From Kribbella amoyensis (GTDB taxonomy: Bacteria; Actinomycetota; Actinomycetes; Propionibacteriales; Kribbellaceae): a DNA stretch of 64,000 nucleotides. The stretch is taken from NCBI RefSeq assembly GCF_007828865.1, contig NZ_VIVK01000001.1, positions 682,001 through 746,000 on the forward strand, read 5' to 3'. The notes under the pieces are model-generated. The model searched no databases, was not told the DNA's origin, and worked only from the letters and a program-made list of their open reading frames with translations. Shown in pieces: positions 54,413 to 62,803 of the stretch. A program made the position numbers and the translations under genes. How positions within the stretch are numbered: position 1 is the first letter of the stretch; the number at the start of each line of letters is the position of its first letter.

Positions 54413-54703
54413 TCAGTCGGCTCGACGTTCCCGGGCGATCTTCGTGTGGTCCTTGCCCGCAAGCCGCAGTACGCCGACCACCGCGATCGAGTAGATCAAC
54501 CAGGCAACGCAAACCCCGATCCCCACCCCCGCCCCTTTCCAGAACGCGTCGGGATCTTCAGTGCCCGCGACCAGCGCCCAGATCCCACCGCCGGCACCTG
54601 CCGCCCCCGCCCCGATCAGCAGCGCCGGGTACGGAACGCTGCCGCCCGCCGAAGCCATCGACCGGTACGTGCGACACGGGCCGACAACGAAGATCCTCCG
54701 CAT
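54413..54703 (-). CDS. Small two-helix membrane protein downstream of the kinase gene
   Basis: 96 residues from ATG 54701-54703, 5 nt after the kinase stop; an internal ATG at 54656-54658 would give 81. Two hydrophobic segments ([23 protein letters not shown] and GAGVGIGVCVAWLIYSIAVVGVL, quoted for position only: about 23-45 and 57-79) are separated by a short loop EDPDAFWKG, and the tail AGKDHTKIARERRAD is cytoplasmic and charged. No family recognised. Its tight position after the kinase suggests that it works with it, perhaps as a membrane partner or substrate. The start choice is not certain. Confidence 0.65.
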   Translation of the reverse strand: MRRIFVVGPCRTYRSMASAGGSVPYPALLIGAGAAGAGGGIWALVAGTEDPDAFWKGAGVGIGVCVAWLIYSIAVVGVLRLAGKDHTKIARERRAD

Positions 54704-54708
54704 CTTGC

Positions 54709-56880
54709 TCAGCGGTTCGGGCGTTGGTTTTCGATTTCCTGGACCAGGTCGGTGACCAGGGTTTGCAGGGGGATCGGGTCGGGGTCGCCGAGTGATTCGA
54801 CGTGGTCGAAGTCGGCTTCCAGGACGAGGTTGTCGATGCGGACCACGAGGGAGACGCCGCGGGTGTCCTCGGAGTCGATCGAGCCGTCGAAGCCATGGCG
54901 GATGGCCTGGTCGCCGAGATCGACCGTGGCCACGGTCTCGTCGTCCTTCTCCGCCGACGACTTCGCCCCACCGATCCGGCGAGCCGCCGAGCGCGAGCTG
55001 TCGTACATCCGGAGGTACGCTCCGACTCCCGCGGCACTGTCGCCACTCCGCTCCCACTCGCACCTGGAGGAGCCCTCGCCCTTGTATCCGTCCTGTGAGC
55101 GCTGGTCCGGGATGAGCTCGGCGATGCGCTTGGTGGTCAGGACCTTCGACTCACAGAGGTTGGGCACGGTGGTGAAGTCGTCGCGGCCCTCGATGTAGCG
55201 CACGATGGTCAGGCCTCCGACCAGGGCCGGGATCACCAGCGCGGCGGCTGTCGTCGTCACCGGGGCCCAGGGCTTGCGGGGTTCGCCTGGGCCGCCGGAG
55301 GTCGCGAGCCAGATGGCGATGATGCCGCGCAGAGCGGCCAGCAGGACGATGAGGCCGGCGCCGACGAGGGCCACCATGACGTAGTTGCCGTCGAAGAACT
55401 CCCGACCGTTCTCCTCCACGCCCCAGCAGACGAGGACACCGATCGCGAGGCCGACCACGAACCCCGCGGCCCCGGCCCCTCGGACGGCCGTGGTCGCCCG
55501 GCCGAGGCGGTCCGCCGGTACCAGGCGCCGACGCGTCGCCCGGGCCGTCCGGCTCCACACCATGTACGACACCAGCGCGACGCCCGCGAGAATCGCGGCG
55601 CCGATCGGCCGGGCCGGCTCCACGGTGAGACCGGCCGCGACAAGCGACTCGCCCATCAGCAGCACACTGATGCCGAGCGTTCTGGACCAGCCGAGCCAGC
55701 GCCCCAGGACGGGAGCCAGGAGCGAACCGATCCCGCCCCCGAGAACGATCGCCAGTACCAAGACCACGGCGATCCATGGCGGCATCCCGTCGGCCAGGCT
55801 GAAGGAGATCAGCCCGCACAACACCCCGAATGCCCCGATCAACGCGGCGCCCTGCCAAAGCAGCGCACGCAGTACCGGGTGGCGCGGGTCGTACGGCCCG
55901 TCTGGCGGCGGCGCGTGCTCAGCCGCCTTCGGCCCGGGCGGGGTGGCTCCGGGCGGGGTGGCTCCGGGTGGCATCACCCGGGTGGAGCCGCCTCGGCCGA
56001 AACGCTCGGTCGGCTGGTCCGGGCCGGCCATCCGCGCAGTGGGCTGCTCGAAAGTCGGGTAGCCCCCGGCAACGTTCTGCAATTGCTGCAGGGCCGTGTC
56101 CGCATCCCAACGCTGCGCCGGGTCGCGTTCCATCAGGCCCGCGATGATCGGCGCCAGCGGACCGGCTTGCCTCGGCGGCGCCGGATCCCGGGTCAGAACC
56201 GCAGCGATCATCGCCGGCAGATCCTCGTAGTCGTAGGCGTTGTGGCCCTCCACCGCGAAGTACAGCGTCGCGCCCACCGCCCACAGATCCGCCGCCGGGC
56301 CGGGGTCAGCGCCGGAGAGTCGCTCGGGCGCGACGTACCCAAGGGTGCCGGTGACGATGCCGGTACCGGTCAGGGTGCGGGTGGCGCCGGCGACAGACGC
56401 GATCCCGAAGTCGGTGAGCATCCAGCGGTGGTCGCCACCGAGCATCACGTTCTGCGGTTTCACGTCCCGATGCAGGACGCCGCTGGCGTGCGCGACCTTC
56501 AGCGCCTCGAGCAACCGGACCCCGAGTTCGGCGGCGCGCCGCGGACTCATCGGCCCGTCGGCGCGGATCGTCTGGTCGAGCGACCGCCCCGGCAGCAGCC
56601 GCATCACGATCCATGGCGAACCGGCCTCGTCCACCACGTCGTGAATCGTGACGATCCCGGGGTGGTCGAGACCGGCGGCGGCCCGCGCCTCGCGCAACGC
56701 CCGCTCGCGCATCCGATTGGTCTCCGCCGGATTCAAGCCGGCCGGGATCCGCAGTTCCTTCACCGCGACCTCGCGGTGCAGCACGGTGTCGAAGGCCCGC
56801 CAGACGGTTCCCATCCCGCCGATCCCCAACGGTGGCTCATTGAGGACGTACCGGCCGTTCGCCACCGTGCGCTCGTTCAC
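54709..56880 (-). CDS. Ser/Thr protein kinase with polytopic membrane and extracytoplasmic domains (copy A)
   Basis: 723 residues from GTG 56878-56880. Kinase domain (11-275): glycine loop GIGGMGTVW, Lys41 in VAVKEL, catalytic HRDVKPQN near 139, DFG in LTDFGIAS near 158, GTLGYVAPE activation segment with Thr-rich RTLTGTGIVTG before it. A Pro-rich juxtamembrane linker contains PPGATPPGATPPG. About seven membrane helices follow (residues 345-575), unlike the single helix of PknB-type kinases, and then an outside domain of about 140 residues with LCESK and RCEWE (a possible disulfide) resembling DUF3558 lipoproteins. Probably a receptor-like kinase. Duplicate of the next gene upstream; preceded by TAGGGT 6 nt before the GTG. 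Confidence 0.9.
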   Translation of the reverse strand: MNERTVANGRYVLNEPPLGIGGMGTVWRAFDTVLHREVAVKELRIPAGLNPAETNRMRERALREARAAAGLDHPGIVTIHDVVDEAGSPWIVMRLLPGRSLDQTIRADGPMSPRRAAELGVRLLEALKVAHASGVLHRDVKPQNVMLGGDHRWMLTDFGIASVAGATRTLTGTGIVTGTLGYVAPERLSGADPGPAADLWAVGATLYFAVEGHNAYDYEDLPAMIAAVLTRDPAPPRQAGPLAPIIAGLMERDPAQRWDADTALQQLQNVAGGYPTFEQPTARMAGPDQPTERFGRGGSTRVMPPGATPPGATPPGPKAAEHAPPPDGPYDPRHPVLRALLWQGAALIGAFGVLCGLISFSLADGMPPWIAVVLVLAIVLGGGIGSLLAPVLGRWLGWSRTLGISVLLMGESLVAAGLTVEPARPIGAAILAGVALVSYMVWSRTARATRRRLVPADRLGRATTAVRGAGAAGFVVGLAIGVLVCWGVEENGREFFDGNYVMVALVGAGLIVLLAALRGIIAIWLATSGGPGEPRKPWAPVTTTAAALVIPALVGGLTIVRYIEGRDDFTTVPNLCESKVLTTKRIAELIPDQRSQDGYKGEGSSRCEWERSGDSAAGVGAYLRMYDSSRSAARRIGGAKSSAEKDDETVATVDLGDQAIRHGFDGSIDSEDTRGVSLVVRIDNLVLEADFDHVESLGDPDPIPLQTLVTDLVQEIENQRPNR

Positions 56881-56886
56881 CAGACG

Positions 56887-56892
56887 ACCCTA
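56887..56892 (-). promoter_or_regulatory. -10 of kinase copy A, leaderless
   Basis: TAGGGT ends 6 nt before the GTG start. The surrounding GTGGAACCGTGCGCCAC-TAGGGT is identical before the second kinase gene, so the promoter was duplicated with it. GGAAC and CGTC 16 nt apart would also suit an ECF sigma factor. Confidence 0.55.
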
Positions 56893-56952
56893 GTGGCGCA
56901 CGGTTCCACTTCGGCTCGAACGCGTGTCGTCACGCCACCGTCGTCCTCGGTC

Positions 56953-59109
56953 TCAGCGCTTGATCTCCTCGACCAGGTCGGCGGCCAGCGCCTGCAACGC
57001 GTCCGGAGCGGGCGCGCCGAGTGATTCCGCCCGCTCGTACCCGACTTCCAGGACGAGGTTGTCGACGCGGACGGTGACGGAGGTACCGCGAGTGTCCACG
57101 GAGTCGATCGAATCGTCGAAGCTGCAACGGATGGCTTCGTCGCCGAGGTCGAGCCCGACGACCGACTCGTTCTCGCTTTCCGCCGACGACCTCTCCCTGC
57201 TGAGGCTGGAATGGGCATCGCGGGAGTCGTCGTACTGGCTGAGGGAGACGTCCAGCCTGGCGGCGTCGTCGCCCGTCTTCGACCAGCGACAACCGATGTT
57301 CGAGGGGTCAAGAGTCCTGTCCACGCTGGGCGGATCCGGCATGACCTTGGCGATGCGCTCCTTCGTCACGATGTTCGGGGTGCAGATGTCGGGGGCCGTG
57401 GTGAAGTCGTCCCGGCTGTCGAGGGATCGAGCGGCAACCACAGCCCCGACGAGCACCGGGACCAGGAGTGCGCAGGCGGTGGTGGCGGCCGCCGCCCACC
57501 GCCTCCGCGGTTCGGTCGCCGACGCTTTCCGGAGGGCGCGAATTCCCCAGAGCGCGACCAACGTCACGGCGACGCCGGCCCCCACCAGTACCGTGCCGAT
57601 GTAGTTGCCGTCGAGCTCCTGCGGGTACCTCGCCTGGTACCAACAGACGGCGCCGCTCAGCCCGAAGCCGACGACCGCCCCCACGAACCCGGTCCAGATT
57701 GCGGTCGTGGAAGCGCGAGCAACACCCATCCGCCGATGTTGTGCATAAGCCAGCGGATGCCACATCATGAACGCCGCGATGGACAGGCAGGAGAAGACGC
57801 CGAGGACGAGGAGGCTGCCCGGTGCCGTCATGAGACCGGCAGCGAGGAGCGATTCGCCCATCAGCAGTGCGCTCGCACCAAGCGTCCTCCACGTGCCCAG
57901 CCGGCCCGCCACGAAAGGCGCCAGTGCCACGCCGATACCACCGCTGACCACGAGCGCCACTACCGCGCCGCCGGAGAGCCGGACGATCGGCAGCCCGTCG
58001 AGATGGCTGGCGACGATCAGCGCCAGCATCGCCCCGACCGCCGCGTTCAGCACAAACCCTTGCCAGAGCAGCACACGACGGTTTCGGCCGTACTCCCCGA
58101 CCGGCTCGGCCGCAGGATCACCCGGGGTGGCACCGGGCGAGTTGGCGCCTGGTGGGGTAGTCCCGGACGAGTTGGCGCCAGGTGGGGTAGCGCCGGGTGG
58201 CATCACTCGGGTGGAGCCGTCGCCGGCGAAGCGCTCGGTCGGCTGGTCGGGGCCCGCCATCCGCGCGGTGGGCTGCTCGAAGGTCGGGTAGCCGCCGGCA
58301 ACGTTCTGCAGGTGCCGTAAGGCCGTGTCGGTATCCCAGCGTCGGGCCGGGTCGCGCTCCATCAGCCCCGCGATGATCGGCGCCAGCGGACCGGCGTGCT
58401 TCGGCGGGGCCGGATCGCGGGTCAGCACCGCGGCGATCATGGCCGGCATGTCGTCATGGTCGAAGGCGCCCCGGCCCTCCACCGCGTAGTACAGCGTTGC
58501 GCCCACCGCCCACAGGTCCGCCGCCGGGCCGAACTCAGCGCCGGACAGCCGCTCGGGCGCGACGTACCCGAGCGTGCCGGTCACCATGCCGGTACCGGTC
58601 AGCGTCCGGGTGGCGCCGGCGATCGACGCGATCCCGAAGTCGGTGAGCATCCAGCGGTCGTCGCCACCGAGCATCACGTTCTGCGGCTTCACGTCCCGGT
58701 GCAGCACGCCTTTCGCATGGGCCGCGGTCAGGGCCTCGAGCAACCGGATGCCGAGCTCCGCGGCGCGTCGCGGACTCAACGGCCCGTCCGCTGCAACCGC
58801 CTGGTCCAGCGACCGGCCGGGCAGCAGCCGCATCACGATCCACGGCTGGCCCGCTTCGTCCACCACGTCATAGATCGTGACGATCCCGGGGTGATCGAGA
58901 CCGGCGGCGGCCCGCGCCTCGCGCAACGCCCGCTCGCGCAACCGATCGCGCTCGGCCGGGTTCAGGCCGTCCGGGATCCGTAGCTCCTTCACGGCGACCT
59001 CGCGGTGCAGGACCGTGTCGAACGCCTTCCAGACCGTGCCCATCCCGCCGATCCCCAATGGTGGCTCGCTGAGGACGTACCGGCCGTTCGCCACCGTGCG
59101 CTCGTTCAC
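56953..59109 (-). CDS. Ser/Thr protein kinase with polytopic membrane and extracytoplasmic domains (copy B)
   Basis: 718 residues from GTG 59107-59109. The kinase domain is nearly the same as copy A (GIGGMGTVW, VAVKELRIP, HRDVKPQN, LTDFGIAS, GTLGYVAPERLSGA), down to many synonymous stretches, so the duplication is fairly recent or homogenised. The linker has a longer repeat of GA[TN]xPG units. The seven membrane helices and the extracytoplasmic domain (DICTPNIV, GCRWSKTG Cys pair; GDEAIRCSF) diverge much more, as if the two receptors sense different ligands. Divergent promoter region with the Rrf2 gene, 95 nt between starts. Copy A begins 72 nt after its stop. Confidence 0.9.
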   Translation of the reverse strand: MNERTVANGRYVLSEPPLGIGGMGTVWKAFDTVLHREVAVKELRIPDGLNPAERDRLRERALREARAAAGLDHPGIVTIYDVVDEAGQPWIVMRLLPGRSLDQAVAADGPLSPRRAAELGIRLLEALTAAHAKGVLHRDVKPQNVMLGGDDRWMLTDFGIASIAGATRTLTGTGMVTGTLGYVAPERLSGAEFGPAADLWAVGATLYYAVEGRGAFDHDDMPAMIAAVLTRDPAPPKHAGPLAPIIAGLMERDPARRWDTDTALRHLQNVAGGYPTFEQPTARMAGPDQPTERFAGDGSTRVMPPGATPPGANSSGTTPPGANSPGATPGDPAAEPVGEYGRNRRVLLWQGFVLNAAVGAMLALIVASHLDGLPIVRLSGGAVVALVVSGGIGVALAPFVAGRLGTWRTLGASALLMGESLLAAGLMTAPGSLLVLGVFSCLSIAAFMMWHPLAYAQHRRMGVARASTTAIWTGFVGAVVGFGLSGAVCWYQARYPQELDGNYIGTVLVGAGVAVTLVALWGIRALRKASATEPRRRWAAAATTACALLVPVLVGAVVAARSLDSRDDFTTAPDICTPNIVTKERIAKVMPDPPSVDRTLDPSNIGCRWSKTGDDAARLDVSLSQYDDSRDAHSSLSRERSSAESENESVVGLDLGDEAIRCSFDDSIDSVDTRGTSVTVRVDNLVLEVGYERAESLGAPAPDALQALAADLVEEIKR

Positions 59110-59115
59110 CCGATG

Positions 59116-59121
59116 ACCCTA
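59116..59121 (-). promoter_or_regulatory. -10 of kinase copy B, leaderless
   Basis: TAGGGT ends 6 nt before the GTG at 59107-59109, in the same context as copy A (GGTTCCAC..CCCTA on the plus strand, 24 identical bases from GACCCTAG onward). Confidence 0.55.
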
Positions 59122-59168
59122 GTGGCGCACGGTTCCACCCCGACCGGACGCGGGTGTCGCCCCCGGTC

Positions 59169-59201
59169 TTGCTTTTCCTATTCTGGATGTCTAATATCCA
59201 G
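59169..59201 (+). promoter_or_regulatory. Promoter and Rrf2-type operator
   Basis: TTGCTT (59169-59174), 17 nt, TAATAT (59192-59197), then 7 nt to the ATG at 59205: a strong, leaderless promoter. The inverted repeat CTGGAT-GTCTAAT-ATCCAG (59183-59201) covers the -10, so the gene product probably represses itself. A related half-conserved site lies at the start of the MFS gene (59732-59750). Confidence 0.75.
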
Positions 59202-59204
59202 GTT

Positions 59205-59687
59205 ATGAAGATGAACGAGGGCGTCGAGTGGGCGATGCACAGCTGCGTGAACCTCAACTGGATCCCCGATGAGGCCGTCACCGCGAAGCGCCTCGCCGCC
59301 TTCTACGACCTTCCCACGGCCTACCTGAACAAGCAGCTCCAGGCTCTCACGCGGGCCGGCATCCTCTCCTCCACCTCCGGGCCGAAGGGCGGGTTCCAGC
59401 TCGCGCGGCCGATCGAGCGGATCAGCCTGCTCGACATCGTCGTCGCGATCGATGGCCCGGACGAGGCCTTCCGCTGTACCGAGATCCTGCGCTCCGGGCC
59501 GAACGGCGACCCGAAACAGGACTACGTGAAGACCTGCGTGATCTCGCAGGCGATGCGGCAGGCCGAGCTCGGCTACCGGCGCGAGCTGGCCGGCCGGACG
59601 ATCGCCGACATCGTCGCCGAGGTCGAGCGGACCTACCCGAACGCGGCGGAGTCCACCCGGACCTGGTTCGCCAACTTGAAGTCCTAG
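59205..59687 (+). CDS. Rrf2-family transcriptional regulator
   Basis: 160 residues from ATG 59205. Rrf2 winged helix: VEWAMHSCVNL, VTAKRLAAFYDLPTAYLNKQLQALTRAGILSS (in part LPTAYLNKQLQAL), STSGPKGGFQLARP wing, and ISLLDIVVAIDGPDEAFRC near 75-93. Cys residues occur (MHSC near 13, FRC near 93, KTCVIS near 113) but not in the three-Cys cluster spacing of IscR or NsrR, so an Fe-S cluster is possible but unproven. Members of this subtype commonly govern MFS pumps and quinone or electrophile responses. It likely controls the MFS-cupin operon 48 nt downstream. Confidence 0.9.
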   Translation: MKMNEGVEWAMHSCVNLNWIPDEAVTAKRLAAFYDLPTAYLNKQLQALTRAGILSSTSGPKGGFQLARPIERISLLDIVVAIDGPDEAFRCTEILRSGPNGDPKQDYVKTCVISQAMRQAELGYRRELAGRTIADIVAEVERTYPNAAESTRTWFANLKS

Positions 59688-59731
59688 CTCTTTCGTCCTC
59701 ACCACGACTTCCCCTCCCCCAGGAGTTGATT

Positions 59732-59750
59732 CTGGATGTTGAATGTCCGA
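59732..59750. promoter_or_regulatory. Second Rrf2-like site at the MFS start codon
   Basis: CTGGATGTTGAATGTCCGA aligns with the operator CTGGATGTCTAATATCCAG in 13 of 19 positions and shares the preceding TT. It includes the MFS start ATG (59736). Could be a true lower-affinity site that blocks elongation or translation, or a chance match. Confidence 0.4.
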
Positions 59751-61157
59751 AACAAGGGTGCGATCCTCGCCCTGCTCGCGTTCGCGCAGTTGATCATCGC
59801 GATCGACTACACGATCGTCTTCGTCGCCGTCCCCGAGATCGGCCGTGAGCTCGGCTTCTCCGCGCAGACCCTGCAATGGGTGGTCAGTGGGTACGCCGTC
59901 GCGTTCGGCGGGTTCCTGCTGCTCGGTGGCCGGATGTCCGACCTGCTCGGCCGGCGCCGGATGTTCGTCGGCGGCCTGTTCCTGTACGGCGCGTCGTCGC
60001 TGGCCGGTGGGCTCGCGAACTCCCCCGAGCTCCTGGTCGCGGCCCGCGCGGTCCAGGGCCTCGGCGGCGCCCTCCTCGCCCCCGCCACCCTCTCGCTCAT
60101 CGGTGTGCTCTTCGCCGAAGGACGGGAACGCAACCGCGCCTTCTCGATCTGGGGCGGCGCCGGCGGCAGCGGGATGGCACTCGGTTCGCTGCTCGGCGGA
60201 GTACTGACCCAGGCCTTCGGTTGGGAGTCCGTGTTCTACGTCAACGTCCCGCTCGCCGCGATCGCCGGTACCGCAGCCTTCGTGCTCATCCCGCGGGACC
60301 CGCCGAACCGGACCCGGCAGACCTTCGACGTACCGGGCGCCGTCACCGCCACCGCAGGGATCACGGCGATCGTCTTCGCGCTCGTCCAAGGTCCCGAATC
60401 CGGCTGGACCGCGCCCGCCGTCCTCGGCGCGCTCGTCGTCGGGGCGATCCTGCTGGCCGTGTTCGTCCTGGTCGAGCTGCGGTCACCTGATCCGCTGATG
60501 CCGCTGCACCTGCTCGGCGATCGCGGGCTGCGGAACGGGATCACGGTGATCCTGCTCTTCGCCGCGACGTTCGGCCCGCTGCTGTACTTCGAAACCGTCT
60601 ACTTCCAGCTCGTCCACGGGTACTCGGCGCTCGAGACCGGGCTCGCGTACCTCGTCCCGACGGTCGCGATCCTGATCGGCGCGAACCTCGGTGGCCGGCT
60701 GGCGACCCGGTTCGGGCTGCACCGTACGCTCGCGGCCAGCCTGGCCCTCGGCGCGCTCGGGACCGCGCTGCTGGGTCTCACGCTCTCGCAGACCGCGTCG
60801 TACGCCGTGCTCGTACCCGGCCTGGTGATCCTCGGACTCGGCCAGGGCAGCGCGTTCACCACGATGTACGCCGCCGCGTCGACCGGCGTCGCCCCGGAGT
60901 ACCAGGGCATCGGCTCGGGCATGGCGTCCACGGGCCAGCAGGTCGGGAACGCGGTCGGGCTGGCGATCTTGGTTGCCGTGGCCAACCACGGGACCGAGGG
61001 CCGGACCGGCGAGGTCCTGCGTACCACGACCACGGACGGCCTGCGGACCGCGGTACTGCTCAGCGCCGTCGGGATCGCGATCACGGCCGTACTCGCGATC
61101 CGTACCCCCAGAATCCCCGCGGCACAGCCTGTCCTGGCCGATGCCGTCAGCAACTGA
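59736..61157 (+). CDS. MFS transporter, DHA2 (14-helix) drug exporter family
   Basis: 473 residues, 14 membrane helices. DHA2 signatures: IDYTIVFVAVPEIGRELGFS near 23 (motif D1), GRMSDLLGRRRMF near 65 (motif A), ARAVQGLGGALLAPATLSLI near 100 (motif B) and GSGMALGSLLGGVLTQAFGWESVFYVNVP near 147 (motif C, in part). Likely an antibiotic or quinone efflux pump of the QacA/EmrB class using the proton gradient. AGGAG lies 10 nt before the ATG. Downstream of its Rrf2 regulator and followed 15 nt later by a cupin gene. Confidence 0.9.
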   Translation: MLNVRNKGAILALLAFAQLIIAIDYTIVFVAVPEIGRELGFSAQTLQWVVSGYAVAFGGFLLLGGRMSDLLGRRRMFVGGLFLYGASSLAGGLANSPELLVAARAVQGLGGALLAPATLSLIGVLFAEGRERNRAFSIWGGAGGSGMALGSLLGGVLTQAFGWESVFYVNVPLAAIAGTAAFVLIPRDPPNRTRQTFDVPGAVTATAGITAIVFALVQGPESGWTAPAVLGALVVGAILLAVFVLVELRSPDPLMPLHLLGDRGLRNGITVILLFAATFGPLLYFETVYFQLVHGYSALETGLAYLVPTVAILIGANLGGRLATRFGLHRTLAASLALGALGTALLGLTLSQTASYAVLVPGLVILGLGQGSAFTTMYAAASTGVAPEYQGIGSGMASTGQQVGNAVGLAILVAVANHGTEGRTGEVLRTTTTDGLRTAVLLSAVGIAITAVLAIRTPRIPAAQPVLADAVSN

Positions 61158-61172
61158 CTCAAGGAGACCAGC

Positions 61173-61625
61173 ATGATTCTCGTCCGCAGCACCGAAGCCG
61201 AAGTCCTCAGCGCGAGCGGCGTCACCCTGTTCGCCGACACGACCGCGACGAACGGGCACCTGACCAGCCACCGCTCGATCTTCCAGCCCGGCAAGGCCGG
61301 CGCCCCACCGCACCAGCACAAGGAAGCCTCCGAACTCTTCTACCTGCTGTCCGGCAAGCTGCGCGTCCTGGTCGGCGAGGAACTCGTCACCCTGGAAACC
61401 GGCGACTTCCTGGTCGTCCCGCCGAACACCCCGCACGCCTTCGAGGCGGACGGTGACTCCGAGGCCGAGGTCCTCTTCGTCCTCACCCACGCGAAGCCGC
61501 GGTTCGACTACTACCGCCTGCTCGAAGGCGTGTACCGCGGCGAGACCGACCCGGCCGAACTGGCGGCCACCTCCGACCTCTACGACAGCCACTACGTCGA
61601 AAGCCCGGCCTGGACCAACCGCTGA
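61173..61625 (+). CDS. Cupin domain protein
   Basis: 150 residues, one conserved cupin barrel. Motif 1 is PPHQHKEASELFYLLSG near 45-61 (His, His, Glu metal ligands); motif 2 is VVPPNTPHAFEA near 82-93 with the final His. Such single-domain cupins bind Fe, Mn or Ni and include quercetinase-like dioxygenases. Its place after the DHA2 pump under an Rrf2 regulator suggests quinone or flavonoid detoxification; inference. AGGAG lies 8 nt before the ATG. The operon ends at the long hairpin 61632-61676. Confidence 0.87.
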   Translation: MILVRSTEAEVLSASGVTLFADTTATNGHLTSHRSIFQPGKAGAPPHQHKEASELFYLLSGKLRVLVGEELVTLETGDFLVVPPNTPHAFEADGDSEAEVLFVLTHAKPRFDYYRLLEGVYRGETDPAELAATSDLYDSHYVESPAWTNR

Positions 61626-61631
61626 CCGCAG

Positions 61632-61676
61632 TACGGCGCCGCTCGCGAGACCTCGAGTCCCGCGAGCGGCGCCGTA
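61632..61676 (+). terminator. Hairpin terminator after the cupin gene
   Basis: TACGGCGCCGCTCGCG (61632-61647) pairs perfectly with CGCGAGCGGCGCCGTA (61661-61676), a 16-bp stem with a 13-nt loop; no T-run follows, as is common in actinobacteria. The TATCGT at its foot is also the probable -10 of the Nudix gene. Confidence 0.75.
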
Positions 61677-61688
61677 TCGTGTCCAGCC

Positions 61689-62201
61689 ATGAGCGCGCAG
61701 CCGTTGACCCTCCCCCAACGACTCACCGCCTTCACCTGTACCACGGACCCGGCCGGCCGCATCCTCCTGATCCGCCACGAACGCCTCGGCCTCACCCGCT
61801 GGGAACTCCCCGGCGGCCACATCGAACCAGGCGAATCCACCGTCCAGGCAGCGATCCGCGAAACCCAGGAAGAGACCGGCCTCCACGTCGTACCCGGCCG
61901 CCTCCTGGCCGAATGCCGCCACCAGTGGGACGGCCGTACCGTCGGCATCCTCTACTTCCAGGCCACGCACCCCGGCATCCAACAGGCGGAGGCGACCGAG
62001 TCCGGTATCGAAGCCGTCGACTGGATCGACCCACGAACCCTCGACCCCGCCGAAACCTCACCCCTGGCCTGGCCGGTCATCGACCACGTCGCCCATGGCC
62101 GCAGCGGGAAGCTCTACTTCAACGCCACCCACCACAAGACCTCAGCAGGCTGGGAACCTCAGGTCATCGGGACCTGGCGAACCCTCAAGTCCTGCACGTA
62201 G
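61689..62201 (+). CDS. Nudix hydrolase
   Basis: 170 residues. The Nudix box is complete: [23 protein letters not shown]-type sequence near 40-62 (G-x5-E-x7-REUxEExGU with key residues Gly, Glu, Arg-Glu and the two Glu before Gly). The N-terminal strand [21 protein letters not shown] and the late [11 protein letters not shown] are also typical. It hydrolyses a nucleoside diphosphate linked to another moiety, with Mg. ATG at 61689 lacks a ribosome site; TATCGT ends 8 nt upstream, so it is probably leaderless. Its stop abuts the convergent CPT-like gene. Confidence 0.9.
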   Translation: MSAQPLTLPQRLTAFTCTTDPAGRILLIRHERLGLTRWELPGGHIEPGESTVQAAIRETQEETGLHVVPGRLLAECRHQWDGRTVGILYFQATHPGIQQAEATESGIEAVDWIDPRTLDPAETSPLAWPVIDHVAHGRSGKLYFNATHHKTSAGWEPQVIGTWRTLKSCT

Positions 62202-62735
62202 TTACTTGAGGTGGGCCGCGATGGTCTGCGCGCAGGCGAGGGACTCCTGGTGGGTGGAGTCGACCTCGAGGTCGTAGTACACGCCTTCGTGAACGAGTTC
62301 GGCCTGCGACGCGGCCATGCCCACGTTGCGGTCGCCGCGGGCGAGTTCGCGACCGGCGGCCACCTCGGGAGTACAGCGAACACCGACCCAGAGAACTTCG
62401 AGACCACCGAGCGCTTCTTTCCAGCGGTTCTGCGAGGACGGCCCACCGAGGAACACGTCGTCGACGATCACCCGGGCACCGGCTTCCACCATGGCCACAA
62501 TCCCGGCCGTCCACGCCTTCTCGAGCTGCCGGAACTGCGGCCCGACGCTCACCTCACCGTTCGGCCCGAAGTCGATCCCGTCGTCCGACGCCTGCATCGC
62601 GGCCGGCATCGACGCGACGAAGTCGTCCACCCCGAAGGCCAGCCATGGCTCCGGCAGAATCGCCTGCAAACAACGCACGATCCCCGTCTTCCCCGAACTC
62701 GAACCACCGTTGACGATCACCAGTCGAGTACTCAC
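62202..62735 (-). CDS. Chloramphenicol phosphotransferase-like P-loop kinase
   Basis: 177 residues from GTG 62733-62735. P-loop [17 protein letters not shown] near 8-24, then [14 protein letters not shown] near 32 (Asp expected as catalytic base), [10 protein letters not shown] near 88 and [25 protein letters not shown] near 110, the CPT family pattern (PF07931). The founding member phosphorylates the 3'-hydroxyl of chloramphenicol as self-resistance in Streptomyces venezuelae; relatives act on unknown metabolites. TACCGT lies 6 nt before the GTG, again suggesting a leaderless transcript. Confidence 0.87.
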   Translation of the reverse strand: MSTRLVIVNGGSSSGKTGIVRCLQAILPEPWLAFGVDDFVASMPAAMQASDDGIDFGPNGEVSVGPQFRQLEKAWTAGIVAMVEAGARVIVDDVFLGGPSSQNRWKEALGGLEVLWVGVRCTPEVAAGRELARGDRNVGMAASQAELVHEGVYYDLEVDSTHQESLACAQTIAAHLK

Positions 62736-62803
62736 CGCGCCACGGTAACCACGCCCAGGCCGACCGTCGAAACAATTCCGCTGCCGCCACTAAGCTGCCG
62801 ACC

